Below, one piece after another: positions 33,710 to 42,576 of a DNA stretch of 64,000 nucleotides (the first letter of the stretch is position 1; each line of letters begins with the position of its first letter). A model generated the notes under the pieces. It had not been told where the DNA came from. It did no database searches and worked only from the letters and a program-made list of their open reading frames with translations. The translations under genes were made by a program, and so were the position numbers. Origin of the DNA: Mesorhizobium sp. Root157 (GTDB lineage Bacteria; Pseudomonadota; Alphaproteobacteria; Rhizobiales; Rhizobiaceae). The stretch is taken from the NCBI RefSeq assembly GCF_001427385.1, contig NZ_LMGJ01000035.1, forward strand, positions 118,273 through 182,272, in the 5' to 3' direction.

Positions 33710-34264
33710 CTGTCCGACCCAATCGTTGGCCGTCATATAGTAGAAGCTGTGGCGTTTCAGGTGCGGGTGGCTGTCCGGCACGCGGGGATGATCGAAGTCG
33801 CGGGTGGGGTCGGCGCGCATGCCGATGCGCTCCATGACCGCCGTCGAGCGGCGGTTGGCGGCCACGGCGAAGGAAACGATCTCCTCCAGTTCCATCGTCT
33901 CGAAGCCGTATCCAAGCCAGGCCCTGGCGGCTTCGGCGACATAGCCGTGGCCCCAGAATTCCGGAGCGAGACGCCAGCCGATCTCGATGGTGCCGGTGGG
34001 CATGAAGGGCGTGTCTTCGGTGCGGCTGAGGCCGACGAAGCCGATGCAGTCGCCGGTCGCGGCGATTTCGGCCGCCGCCCAGCCGAAGCCTTGCCGGTCC
34101 AGCGTGGCGCGGAACTCATCCATCTTGGCATCGGCCTCGGTGCGGTTGCGCCGGAACGGGAAGAATTCCATGACCCGCTCATCGGAATTGATGCGATGAA
34201 ACAGATCGCGGTCGCGCTCTTCCCAATTGCGCAGGACAAGGCGTTCGGTGCGGATCGGGGTCAA
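33692..34264 (-). CDS. GNAT acetyltransferase, RimJ/RimL type
   Basis: A 190-residue N-acetyltransferase of the group that modifies ribosomal protein N-termini or small amines. Motifs: TERLVLRNWEERDRDLFHRI at the start, IEIGWRLAPEFWGHGYVAEA for the acetyl-CoA site, and EIVSFAVAANRRSTAVMERIG. Its ATG overlaps the serB stop by four bases, so the genes are coupled, though a shared function is not obvious. The acceptor is unknown. Its 3' end is built into the terminator hairpin. Confidence 0.88.
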   Translation of the reverse strand: MTPIRTERLVLRNWEERDRDLFHRINSDERVMEFFPFRRNRTEADAKMDEFRATLDRQGFGWAAAEIAATGDCIGFVGLSRTEDTPFMPTGTIEIGWRLAPEFWGHGYVAEAARAWLGYGFETMELEEIVSFAVAANRRSTAVMERIGMRADPTRDFDHPRVPDSHPHLKRHSFYYMTANDWVGQKKAAG

Positions 34265-35148
34265 TCGACAAATTCCCGGCTGGTGTAACCTTGCAGATAG
34301 AGCAGGGCGGTGAGGTCGCCGTGGTCGATGCGCACCTTGGCCTCGGCGGCCACTGCCGGCTTGGCATGGAGGGCGACGCCAGTGCCGGCGAGGCGGATCA
34401 TGTCGAGATCGTTGGCGCCGTCGCCGACCGCGATGGCATCAGCGGGGGTGAGGCCAAGGCGAGACGTGATAGCGGTCAGCGCCTCGGCCTTGGCGGGGCG
34501 CCCCAGAATGGGTTCGCTGACCTCGCCGGTCAGGCGGCCGTCGCGTTCGATGAGATGATTGGCGCGGTTTTCGTCAAAGCCTAATTGAGCCGCGATGCGG
34601 CTGGTGAAAACGTCGAAGCCACCCGACACAAGGGCGGTCCAGGCGCCATTGGCGCGCATTGTGGCGACCAGTGTGCGGCCGCCCGAGGCCAGCGTCAGGC
34701 GCTTGGAAATGATGCGGTCGACGACGGCGATGTCGAGGCCCTTGAGCAGCGCCACGCGCTCGCGCAGGGCCGGCTCGAAAGCGATCTCGCCGTTCATGGA
34801 GCGGGCAGTGATGGCCGCGACGTGTTCCTTCAGGCCGACTTCGTCGGCGAGTTCGTCGATGCATTCCTGATCGATCATGGTCGAATCCATGTCGGCAAGC
34901 AGGATCTTCTTGCGGCGGCCTTGTGCCTGCTGGACGATGATGTCGACCGGCGCGGAAACAAGGGCCGTGCGAAGCAGGCCAGTGGTCCGCCCGGCTTCGG
35001 CATCGGCTGGCAAGGCGAAATCGCAGGCAATGCCGTCGGCCAGCCACGTGACGGCGCTTGCGCCCACCGCACTCGACGCCATATTCGCAAGCGCCGACGT
35101 GAGCGATCGGCTGGCGGGATGGGAAACGAGCGTGGCAATGAGCGGCAT
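34261..35148 (-). CDS. serB: Phosphoserine phosphatase
   Basis: A 295-residue HAD-family phosphatase for the last step of serine synthesis. The nucleophile motif is LLADMDSTMIDQECIDELAD; motif II and III are ALVSGGFDVFTSRIA and GRPAKAEALT; motif IV is AVGDGANDLDMIRLAGTG. The first 85 residues are a regulatory-like domain. ATG 35148 starts MPLIATLVSHP as in homologues. The start lies ten bases inside the divergent miaA gene, so both initiation regions overlap. GNAT follows in the same operon. Confidence 0.94.
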   Translation of the reverse strand: MPLIATLVSHPASRSLTSALANMASSAVGASAVTWLADGIACDFALPADAEAGRTTGLLRTALVSAPVDIIVQQAQGRRKKILLADMDSTMIDQECIDELADEVGLKEHVAAITARSMNGEIAFEPALRERVALLKGLDIAVVDRIISKRLTLASGGRTLVATMRANGAWTALVSGGFDVFTSRIAAQLGFDENRANHLIERDGRLTGEVSEPILGRPAKAEALTAITSRLGLTPADAIAVGDGANDLDMIRLAGTGVALHAKPAVAAEAKVRIDHGDLTALLYLQGYTSREFVD

Positions 35149-36082
35149 TGGAAATTCCGGTGAGGCGGCGGGCAAGGGCCGCGTGAAGAACGCGATCCTG
35201 ATAGCCGGGCCGACCGCAAGCGGCAAGTCGGCGTTGGCGCTCCGTCTCGCCGAGAAGCATGGCGGCGACATCGTCAACACCGATTCCATGCAAGGCTATT
35301 CGATCCTCGATATCCTTACGGCCCGCCCCGCTGCGGAGGAGACGAAGCGGGTGCCGCATCATCTTTACGGGCATGTCCACCCCTCGACCGCCTATTCGAC
35401 TGGCGCTTGGTTGCGTAACGTTGGCGAACTGATCGACGAGGGAACCCTTTCCGGGCCGCGCCCGATTTTCGTTGGCGGCACCGGGCTCTATTTCCGGGCG
35501 CTGAGCGAAGGCATTTCCAAGATGCCCGACGTTCCAACAGAGGTGCGGGAACGCTGGCGCTACGAGTTGAATGAACAGGGCGCGCCGAAGCTGCACCGCA
35601 TCCTCATGCGGGAGGACGCGGCGGCGGCGATGAAACTCAAGGCCGGCGACGGACAGCGCATCGTGCGGGCGCTGGAAGTGCTTGAAGCCTCCGGCCGCTC
35701 GATCCTGGCCTGGCAGGCGGAGCGTGGACTGCCTCTCATCGACCGCGACAGCGCGCACTTTTTCGTGATCGAACCGGAGCGCGCGGCCTTGGTTGCACGT
35801 ATCGAAGCACGCTTCGATACCATGATCGAGCGTGGCGCGCTGGACGAGGTCCATGAACTGGCTGCCCTTGGGCTCGACCCGTCGTTGCCGGCGATGAAGG
35901 CGATCGGGGTGCCGGAACTGAAGGCGGCCATGGCCGGGGAAATGACTTTTGACGAAGCAATTCAACGCGCGAAGATCGCCACGCGCCAATATGCCAAGCG
36001 CCAGGCGACATGGTTTCGAAATCAACTCGACGATCAATGGCGGCGGGTCCAGCCTACGGACAATCTCGACCTGACGTTGTAG
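35138..36082 (+). CDS. miaA: tRNA dimethylallyltransferase
   Basis: A 314-residue enzyme that adds the dimethylallyl group to A37 of tRNAs reading UNN codons. P-loop AGPTASGKSALALRLAEK lies near residue 20; NTDSMQGYSILDILTARP, FVGGTGLYFRALSEGIS and the C-terminal TRQYAKRQATWFRNQL match the family. ATG 35138 overlaps the divergent serB start by eleven bases; GTG 35183 (with AAGGGCC upstream) is an alternative that starts right at the P-loop strand and would avoid the overlap. Confidence 0.94.
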   Translation: MSGIGNSGEAAGKGRVKNAILIAGPTASGKSALALRLAEKHGGDIVNTDSMQGYSILDILTARPAAEETKRVPHHLYGHVHPSTAYSTGAWLRNVGELIDEGTLSGPRPIFVGGTGLYFRALSEGISKMPDVPTEVRERWRYELNEQGAPKLHRILMREDAAAAMKLKAGDGQRIVRALEVLEASGRSILAWQAERGLPLIDRDSAHFFVIEPERAALVARIEARFDTMIERGALDEVHELAALGLDPSLPAMKAIGVPELKAAMAGEMTFDEAIQRAKIATRQYAKRQATWFRNQLDDQWRRVQPTDNLDLTL

Positions 36083-36177
36083 AAATCCACTTTTCTCCAC
36101 AATCATAAGACGCAGAACCGGGAAGAAAAATCTCTCAATGGTTGTGGTTGTTAACTTTTGTTAAGGCTGCTTGTGGC

Positions 36178-37002
36178 ATGAATCAGGCGGGCGTTTCCAG
36201 GCGGGTATTCATGCGCTTCCACAAGGCGGAGTGGGCATTTTTCGTCTTTATTTTCGTGATCCTGGCCGCGGGCCTGGTCATGCTGCAAGCCTATGGGCTT
36301 TTGCAGTCATTCGCGCTGGAAGTCCGCGACCCGGACAGGCTCGCCAAGGTCACATACCTGAACCATTTGCTGTTCATTACCAGCGTGCTTCTGGCGATAG
36401 CGTTGGTTTTCGGCACCTTCTTCATCTATCCACTCATTCGCGGGCAGGCGCGGGAAGAAGGCAAGCTGCGCGCCATGACGGCCTCGCTCAGCGCGCGCTC
36501 CGAGACGCTGGAAGTGGCGGCGCTCACCGACAGCCTGACCGGCACGCACAACCGGCGCTATTTCGATACCGCGCTTGGCGCATATATTGAGGAATTTCGT
36601 CGCATCGGAAAGCCGATCGGGCTGATGATCCTCGATCTGGACCACTTCAAGCAGGTCAACGATACGCACGGCCACGACGTTGGCGACGAGGTGCTGAAGG
36701 CCGTCGGCCACTGTCTGAAAGACATGACGCGCTACCACGACATCGTGGCGCGCCTCGGCGGTGAGGAATTCGCGGTCGTCACGCCCAATATGGACGCTCC
36801 ACGGCTGGAAAAGTTTGGCCAGCGCATTCTGAACGCCGTAGCGATGATGCCGATCACGGCCGGCAACGTCCGGCTGAAGGTTACGACCAGCGTGGGCCTT
36901 GCCATATGGGACGGGAAGGAAACGGCAGAGGAATTCTATCGCCGGGCCGACCGCCAACTTTATGAGGCAAAGAGGTTGGGGCGCAATCGCGTCTGTGCGT
37001 GA
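36178..37002 (+). CDS. Membrane-bound diguanylate cyclase (GGDEF)
   Basis: About 274 residues: two membrane helices (AFFVFIFVILAAGLVMLQAY and FITSVLLAIALVFGTFFIYP) framing a short periplasmic part, then a coiled linker and a GGDEF domain from LTDSLTGTHNRRYFD. The active site is RLGGEEFAVV, a catalytically competent GGEEF, and LILDLDHFKQVNDTHGHDVGD binds metal and GTP; so it should make cyclic di-GMP. No RxxD inhibitory site is obvious. ATG 36211 is an alternative start. It follows miaA by 95 bases. Confidence 0.88.
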   Translation: MNQAGVSRRVFMRFHKAEWAFFVFIFVILAAGLVMLQAYGLLQSFALEVRDPDRLAKVTYLNHLLFITSVLLAIALVFGTFFIYPLIRGQAREEGKLRAMTASLSARSETLEVAALTDSLTGTHNRRYFDTALGAYIEEFRRIGKPIGLMILDLDHFKQVNDTHGHDVGDEVLKAVGHCLKDMTRYHDIVARLGGEEFAVVTPNMDAPRLEKFGQRILNAVAMMPITAGNVRLKVTTSVGLAIWDGKETAEEFYRRADRQLYEAKRLGRNRVCA

Positions 37003-37014
37003 AACCCCGCAGAA

Positions 37015-37130
37015 GAATTCGTGATGACGGCCGACTGACGCGGTCTTCTCGGCTTCCGGTGCTCACGGACCAGATGTCCGCTGCGCTTCGATCCTTGAAC
37101 ACCACGCCATCCGTCTGGCCTAACGAATTC
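37015..37130 (+). repeat. Palindromic repeat family A, copy 6
   Basis: Has the clearest terminal inverted repeats of the family: GAATTCGT (37015-37022) and ACGAATTC (37123-37130). Inside, GTGATGACGGCC, the shared CTTCTCGGCTTCCGGTGCTC and a diverged centre. It lies just after the diguanylate cyclase stop, 57 bases before the convergent HerA-like gene stop. Confidence 0.75.
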
Positions 37131-37186
37131 CTTGCGGGATTTGCCCTTGGTCTGCCGCCTCGATGTAGGAGAACGCCCGCGACTTC

Positions 37187-39016
37187 TCAATCGTTTTGCG
37201 GGCGAATGCCGAAGGTTGCCGGCTTCAGCCCATAGCGAAGGTCGAAATCGTCGTTGTTCTCGACGCGCTGGGTTGCCGGCTTGCGGTAATCGGGATCGCC
37301 GGCCTGCCTGGCGCTATCGACCACCTCGGCAAATCCAATCGATTGTTGCGGCTTGCCGACATTGCGCAGCCGGTCGACGATGGTGGCAAGATCGACATCC
37401 TGATCGGCTTTACCGGCCTCGGTATCGCTGGCCTTGGCCGCGCCTGGAATAAGCTTGGGGTCGAGCTTCTCGAATTTCAGCCGCATGGTCGTCGCCACGC
37501 CTTCGCCGAAGGCAATCGCCTCGCGCTGGCCCATGGACGACAGGAACGACAGGGTCGAGGCGGAAGAATCGGCAATGGCCGAGCGGATGATGGCCTGATC
37601 CTGCTCGTTGGCCAGACGCATGGCGAACACGGTCGAGCACTGCGACAGGATGGTCGGATCAAGCTCGCCCGGACGTTGGGTGACGATGCCGAGGAAACAG
37701 CCGTATTTGCGGCCTTCCTTGGCGATGCGCGACAAAGCGTGGCGGGTCGGCGCAAAACCGAGATTTGGGTCCGACGGCATGTAGCGGTGCGCTTCCTCGC
37801 ACATCAGCAGGAGCTTCAGCCGCCCCTCGCTCCAAAGGGCGAGGTCGAAGGCAAGGCGCGCCAGCACCGAGCAGACCGAGTTGACGACTTCGGAGGGCAG
37901 ACCGGCCATTTCGAAACAGGTCACCGGGCGTCCGCCATGCGGAACGCGGAAGATGTTGCCGATCGTTTCGTGGATGGTGTCCTCGATGAGCCTGGAATTG
38001 AACATGAAGCGATAGCGCGGATCGGCGGCGGCCGATTCGATGCGGGTCTTCAGCGATTTCAGGATCGGGCGGTCGATCTTGCTTTCGAGGAGGCCGATGC
38101 GTTCGTCGATCTGCTTGATGAGGTCGGCGATGCGATACGGTACCGGCGTGTCGGCGGTCATGGCATCCGAGCCGCGCCGGATGTAAGCGCCGGAGCCCGG
38201 GTTGCGGTAGAGGTTCTTCGCCAGCGGGATAAGGTCGCGCAGCATGTCGACCTCTTCGGGAACGGCGCTACGTCCGCGAAACAGGACTTCGGCGAATTCC
38301 TCCAGCGTGAACATCCAGAAAGGCAGGTCGAGGGTCGAGGTATCGACCGTGACGCAGTGATCGGGCAATGAAGCGGCGAACTCGTTGTGCGGATCCATGA
38401 TGAGGATGCGCAGGTCCGGGCGCGCCTCGATGGCCTTGCGCATCAGCAAGGATACAGCCGTCGACTTGCCGACGCCGGTCGTGCCGACAACGGCGAAATG
38501 CCGGGCCAGCGTGTCGTCGATGGCGATGTTGGCGTCGATTTCCTCGTCTTGCGAAAGCGAGCCGATGGTGATCGAGCGACGTCCGGCCAGGTCATAGACC
38601 GCCTGCAGGTCGCGCGTGCGGATGCGGTGCGCGGCAGCCCCGACATAGGGATAATTGGCAATGCCCCGGTCGAATATCGGCTTGACGTCCGGTTCGGTGC
38701 TGTCGCGTACCTCGCCGACAAGCTCGACTTCAACCTCGATGGGGTTCAGAACGTCGGGGTGCCAGGCGCGGTCCGACTTGCCGACGGCATAGACCAGGCC
38801 GACGGTCCGGGTGGTGCCGAGATTGATCGAAATCATCTTGCCGACGGTCCAGCGCTCCTGGGCGTTGTCCTGGCTTTCTTCCGCAAAGGCGCTGATGACG
38901 GCACGCGAGCCGTCGCATTGAACGACATGGCCAAGGATGCGCAGTTCCGACTGGTACGCCTCCCGGCGCTCCTGCGACGTGGCTTCCCCAACAGCACTGT
39001 GGCGTTCGACAAACAT
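37187..39016 (-). CDS. HerA-like hexameric ATPase (DUF87)
   Basis: A 609-residue FtsK/HerA superfamily ATPase. An N-terminal beta-barrel (HAS-type, about 1-130) precedes Walker A VVGTTGVGKSTAVSLLMRKA; Walker B is LLLMCEEAHRYMPSD, and VTQRPGELDPTILSQC carries sensor and arginine-finger-type residues. HerA proteins translocate DNA, in archaea with the NurA nuclease, but no nuclease partner is adjacent. Standalone copies of this kind are common in alphaproteobacteria with unknown role. The gene is alone on the minus strand, divergent from the ilv operon. Confidence 0.83.
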   Translation of the reverse strand: MFVERHSAVGEATSQERREAYQSELRILGHVVQCDGSRAVISAFAEESQDNAQERWTVGKMISINLGTTRTVGLVYAVGKSDRAWHPDVLNPIEVEVELVGEVRDSTEPDVKPIFDRGIANYPYVGAAAHRIRTRDLQAVYDLAGRRSITIGSLSQDEEIDANIAIDDTLARHFAVVGTTGVGKSTAVSLLMRKAIEARPDLRILIMDPHNEFAASLPDHCVTVDTSTLDLPFWMFTLEEFAEVLFRGRSAVPEEVDMLRDLIPLAKNLYRNPGSGAYIRRGSDAMTADTPVPYRIADLIKQIDERIGLLESKIDRPILKSLKTRIESAAADPRYRFMFNSRLIEDTIHETIGNIFRVPHGGRPVTCFEMAGLPSEVVNSVCSVLARLAFDLALWSEGRLKLLLMCEEAHRYMPSDPNLGFAPTRHALSRIAKEGRKYGCFLGIVTQRPGELDPTILSQCSTVFAMRLANEQDQAIIRSAIADSSASTLSFLSSMGQREAIAFGEGVATTMRLKFEKLDPKLIPGAAKASDTEAGKADQDVDLATIVDRLRNVGKPQQSIGFAEVVDSARQAGDPDYRKPATQRVENNDDFDLRYGLKPATFGIRPQND

Positions 39017-39166
39017 TTACGGAGCCCCCGGTTTCCGGCTTCGCAACCTTAAATGGGTCCGGTTAAGGCGCGGTGTGACGGCATGGTTGCAGCAAACCTA
39101 ACGCAATCGATCGAATGCGCGGGAATGTGGGGTTGGGCGACTTGGAGGGGAGGCGCAGATTTAACG

Positions 39167-39195
39167 TTGACAGCACGGGAACTTCGCACTTAATG
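39167..39195 (+). promoter_or_regulatory. Predicted promoter of the ilv leader
   Basis: TTGACA at 39167-39172, a 17-base spacer, then TTAATG at 39190-39195. The -35 is a perfect consensus and the spacing ideal. Transcription would begin near 39202, only two or three bases before the leader-peptide ATG at 39205, implying an almost leaderless leader mRNA. Confidence 0.7.
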
Positions 39196-39204
39196 TCCGC
39201 GCCC

Positions 39205-39258
39205 ATGAAGACGGCACTCATTCTCGTAGTAGGAAGGCGCGTGGGCAAGGCGGTGTAA
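39205..39258 (+). CDS. ilv operon leader peptide
   Basis: A 17-residue frame reading MKTALILVVGRRVGKAV, with a central run of Leu, Ile, Leu, Val, Val: the amino acids whose supply the operon controls. No Shine-Dalgarno is visible, and the predicted transcript start is two or three bases upstream, so translation may be leaderless. An in-frame ATG at 39193 lies within the promoter -10. Ribosome stalling at the LILVV codons would choose between the following RNA folds. Confidence 0.82.
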   Translation: MKTALILVVGRRVGKAV

Positions 39259-39313
39259 CCGCCGGGCGAATCCCCCCATGCGCAAGACACAGGCTCCCTC
39301 GGGGGCCTTTTTT
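39249..39313 (+). terminator. Attenuator of the ilvIH operon
   Basis: After the leader codons come a small hairpin GGCGG/CCGCC (39249-39263, overlapping the leader stop), a C-run (39272-39277), and an intrinsic terminator: stem AGGCTCC (39291-39297) with GGGGCCT-type arm (39302-39308) and a run of six T. The C-run could pair with the G-run 39301-39305 and prevent the terminator, giving an antiterminator. This is classic attenuation, known for ilv genes in rhizobia. Confidence 0.82.
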
Positions 39314-39381
39314 ATTATCCGAAACAGGACTAAACGACCAGAAATCGCCTCGCGGAAGCGAAACAGGACGGGACGGAACCG

Positions 39382-41163
39382 ATGAGCAACGGACAGAACG
39401 AACGGCGCGAAATGACAGGCGCCGAGATGGTGGTGCAGGCGCTGAAGGACAATGGCGTCAAGCACATTTTCGGCTATCCGGGCGGCGCCGTGCTTCCGAT
39501 CTATGACGAGTTGTTCCAGCAGGACGATGTCGAGCATATTCTCGTGCGCCATGAACAGGGGGCAGGGCACGCCGCCGAAGGCTATGCACGCTCGACGGGC
39601 AAGGCGGGCGTGATGCTGGTGACGTCCGGTCCCGGCGCCACCAACGCGGTGACGCCGCTGCAGGACGCGCTGATGGATTCCATTCCGCTGGTGTGCCTCA
39701 CCGGCCAGGTGCCGACCTCGCTGATCGGCTCCGATGGTTTCCAGGAGTGCGATACGGTCGGCATCACGCGGCCCTGCACCAAGCACAACTGGCTGGTGAA
39801 GGACGTCAACGACCTTGCCAGGACGATCCACGAGGCCTTTCATGTTGCGACGACCGGCCGTCCGGGTCCGGTGGTTGTCGATATCCCGAAGGACGTGCAG
39901 TTCGCCAAGGGCATCTATGTGTCGCCGCAGACGGCGCCGCGCACCAGTTACAAACCCAAGCTCCAGGGCGATCTCGACAAGATCAAGGCCGCGGTGGAAC
40001 TGATGGCCGGGGCGAAGAAGCCGATCCTCTATACCGGCGGCGGCATCATCAATTCCGGGCCTGAGGCAAGCCACCTGCTGCGCGAACTTGTCGATCTCAC
40101 CGGGTTCCCCATCACTTCGACGCTGATGGGGCTGGGGTCTTATCCGGCCTCCGGCAAGAACTGGCTCGGCATGCTCGGCATGCACGGCACCTACGAGGCC
40201 AACATGGCCATGCACGACTGCGACGTGATGGTGTGCATCGGCGCGCGTTTCGACGACCGTATCACCGGCCGGCTGAACGCGTTCTCGCCCAATTCCAGGA
40301 AGATTCACATCGATGTCGATCCTTCGTCGATCAACAAGAACGTGCGCGTCGATATCGGCATCCTTGGCGATTGCGGACGCGTGCTGGAAGACATGGTCAG
40401 GCTGTGGCGGGCGACCGCCAAGGCCGACAAGAAGGCGCTTTATCCGTGGTGGGAGCAGATCGCGCGCTGGCGGGCACGGGATTCGCTGGCCTACAAGCCC
40501 AATCCTGACGTGATCATGCCGCAATACGCCATCGAGCGGCTCTATGAACTGACCAAGAACATGGACACCTACATCACCACTGAGGTCGGCCAGCACCAGA
40601 TGTGGGCGGCGCAGCACTTCCACTTCGACAAGCCGAACCGCTGGATGACTTCGGGCGGCCTGGGCACGATGGGCTACGGCCTGCCGGCAGCACTCGGCGT
40701 CCAGATCGCGCATCGCGATGCGCTGGTCATCGACATTGCCGGCGACGCCTCGGTGCAGATGACGATCCAGGAGATGTCGGCTGCGGTACAGTACCAGGCG
40801 CCGATCAAGATATTCATCTTGAACAACCAGTACATGGGCATGGTGCGCCAGTGGCAGCAGCTTTTGCATGGCAACCGGCTGTCGCATTCCTATACCGAGG
40901 CGATGCCCGACTTCGTCAAACTGGCGGAAGCCTATGGCGGTCACGGTATTCGCTGCGACAAGCCGGACGAACTGGACGATGCGATCAAGGAAATGATCTC
41001 GGTGAACAAGCCGGTGATCTTCGACTGCCGTGTGGCCACGTTGGCCAACTGCTTCCCGATGATCCCATCCGGCAAGGCGCACAACGAAATGCTTCTTCCC
41101 GACGAGGCGACCGACGAGGCCGTGGCCAATGCTATTGACGCAAAGGGCCGCGAACTCGTCTAA
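39382..41163 (+). CDS. ilvI: Acetolactate synthase, large (catalytic) subunit
   Basis: A 593-residue ThDP-dependent enzyme condensing two pyruvates to acetolactate (valine, leucine) or pyruvate with 2-ketobutyrate (isoleucine). The activating Glu is in VRHEQGAGHAAEGYARSTG; the ThDP-binding motif runs from GDASVQMTIQEMSAAVQY to ILNNQYMGMVRQWQQ. The FAD region CIGARFDDRITGRL is also present. GGACGGGACGG precedes ATG 39382. Called ilvB in some annotations. It is under the leader/attenuator upstream and followed by ilvH. Confidence 0.95.
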   Translation: MSNGQNERREMTGAEMVVQALKDNGVKHIFGYPGGAVLPIYDELFQQDDVEHILVRHEQGAGHAAEGYARSTGKAGVMLVTSGPGATNAVTPLQDALMDSIPLVCLTGQVPTSLIGSDGFQECDTVGITRPCTKHNWLVKDVNDLARTIHEAFHVATTGRPGPVVVDIPKDVQFAKGIYVSPQTAPRTSYKPKLQGDLDKIKAAVELMAGAKKPILYTGGGIINSGPEASHLLRELVDLTGFPITSTLMGLGSYPASGKNWLGMLGMHGTYEANMAMHDCDVMVCIGARFDDRITGRLNAFSPNSRKIHIDVDPSSINKNVRVDIGILGDCGRVLEDMVRLWRATAKADKKALYPWWEQIARWRARDSLAYKPNPDVIMPQYAIERLYELTKNMDTYITTEVGQHQMWAAQHFHFDKPNRWMTSGGLGTMGYGLPAALGVQIAHRDALVIDIAGDASVQMTIQEMSAAVQYQAPIKIFILNNQYMGMVRQWQQLLHGNRLSHSYTEAMPDFVKLAEAYGGHGIRCDKPDELDDAIKEMISVNKPVIFDCRVATLANCFPMIPSGKAHNEMLLPDEATDEAVANAIDAKGRELV

Positions 41164-41240
41164 ACGTCATCGAAGCGTGGCCGGCGGAAGCTGTGCGGAA
41201 ACAGTGATTTAGCTCAAGAACTCCAGATAGAGATTCAAAT

Positions 41241-41813
41241 ATGAACGCGCAGCTTCAGCCGACCGGATCGGCCTACTTCATCGCCAAGGAAACCGAAAAG
41301 CCGGAGAACCACACGCTTTCGGTGCTGGTCGACAACGAGCCGGGCGTGCTGGCCCGCGTCATCGGGCTGTTTTCCGGGCGCGGCTACAACATCGAGAGCC
41401 TGACGGTTTCGGAAACCGAGCATGAGCAGAAGCTGTCGCGCATCACCATCGTGACGACCGGCACCCCGCACGTGCTGGAGCAGATCAAGCATCAACTCGA
41501 GCGCATCGTGCCGGTTCACCGCGTGGTCGATCTCACCGTGCGGGCGCAGGAACTCGGCCAGGAGCGGCCGCTGGAGCGGGAACTGGCCCTGATCAAGGTT
41601 GCGGGAACGGGCACGGAGCGCGTCGAGGCACTGCGCCTTGCCGACGCTTTCCACGCCCATGTGGTCGATGCCAACACCGAGCATTTCATCTTCCAGATCA
41701 CTGGCAAGGGGTCCAAGATCGACCAGTTCATCTCGATCATGCGACCGCTCGGCCTGGTCGAAATCTGCCGGACCGGCGTGGCCGCGATGAACCGCGGCCA
41801 GCAGGGCATGTAG
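41241..41813 (+). CDS. ilvH: Acetolactate synthase, regulatory small subunit
   Basis: A 190-residue protein with an N-terminal ACT domain (HTLSVLVDNEPGVLARVIGL, then GRGYNIESLTVS) that binds valine for feedback inhibition, and a C-terminal domain (LIKVAGTGTERVEALRLAD). It lies 77 bases after ilvI in the same operon and activates the catalytic subunit. The ribosome binding site is weak (AGATAGAG), but the start matches the family. Confidence 0.95.
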   Translation: MNAQLQPTGSAYFIAKETEKPENHTLSVLVDNEPGVLARVIGLFSGRGYNIESLTVSETEHEQKLSRITIVTTGTPHVLEQIKHQLERIVPVHRVVDLTVRAQELGQERPLERELALIKVAGTGTERVEALRLADAFHAHVVDANTEHFIFQITGKGSKIDQFISIMRPLGLVEICRTGVAAMNRGQQGM

Positions 41814-41932
41814 TAGCCAAGCTTTCCGATTTTCTCGGATATTTCACTTGCTTGATCTGTCAATGGCGGCAAGTGGCTGCTCCGCAACCCCAAGAAATAG
41901 ACAGTATTGCTGACCTGAATTGAGGCGCGCTC

Positions 41933-42529
41933 ATGCCCTTCGACACGCTGCTTGCCCTGCTTGCCTACGCGTTCGTGACCTCGATCACGCCAGGTCCGAA
42001 CAACCTCATGCTTTTGACGTCGGGGGTGAATTTCGGGTTTACCCGCACCGTTCCGCATATGCTGGGCATAGGCATCGGCTTCGTCGTGTTGTTGTTGGCG
42101 GTGGGGCTGGGCCTGGGTGCGGTGCTGTTGGCGTTTCCGGCACTGCACACCATTTTGAAGGTCGCCGGTTGCGCCTATCTGCTCCATCTCGCCTGGAAGA
42201 TCGCCATGTCGCGTTCGATCGAGGGCAAGGGCGAGGCGAAATCGAGGCCGATGACATTCCTGGAGGCTGCGGCCTTCCAGTGGGTGAACCCGAAAGCCTG
42301 GGTGATGGCGGTCACGGCGATGGCTGTCTACACCGATCCGGCCGCGCCGCTCTGGTCCATGGTGGTGATCAGCCTGGTGTTTGGCATCGTCAATCTGCCC
42401 AGTGTTTCGACCTGGGCGGGATTCGGCATGGCATTGCGCGGGTTCCTTGCCGATCCCGGGCGCCTGAAATGGTTCAATATCGCGATGGGTGTCCTGCTGG
42501 CGGCGACGCTGTGGCCGATGATCAGGTAG
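41933..42529 (+). CDS. LysE/RhtB family amino acid exporter
   Basis: A 198-residue membrane protein with about six helices. The family motif TSITPGPNNLMLLTSGVNFG lies near residue 15; FQWVNPKAWVMAVTAMAVYT is the second conserved block. It exports amino acids or similar metabolites; the substrate is not predictable. It stands 47 bases upstream of the nitrile hydratase alpha gene on the same strand, so shared transcription is possible. Confidence 0.88.
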   Translation: MPFDTLLALLAYAFVTSITPGPNNLMLLTSGVNFGFTRTVPHMLGIGIGFVVLLLAVGLGLGAVLLAFPALHTILKVAGCAYLLHLAWKIAMSRSIEGKGEAKSRPMTFLEAAAFQWVNPKAWVMAVTAMAVYTDPAAPLWSMVVISLVFGIVNLPSVSTWAGFGMALRGFLADPGRLKWFNIAMGVLLAATLWPMIR

Positions 42530-42576
42530 CTGTTGGCACGCTTGCCGATTGCTGTGCGCAGGCATAGGCTCCGCCC

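Noticed and set aside
37187..39016. HerA-like gene as part of a defence island
   Set aside because: Neighbours are a diguanylate cyclase and ilv genes; no nuclease, restriction or toxin gene is adjacent.
39193..39258. Leader peptide starting at ATG 39193 instead of 39205
   Set aside because: In frame, but the codon overlaps the predicted -10 element and would precede the transcript start.
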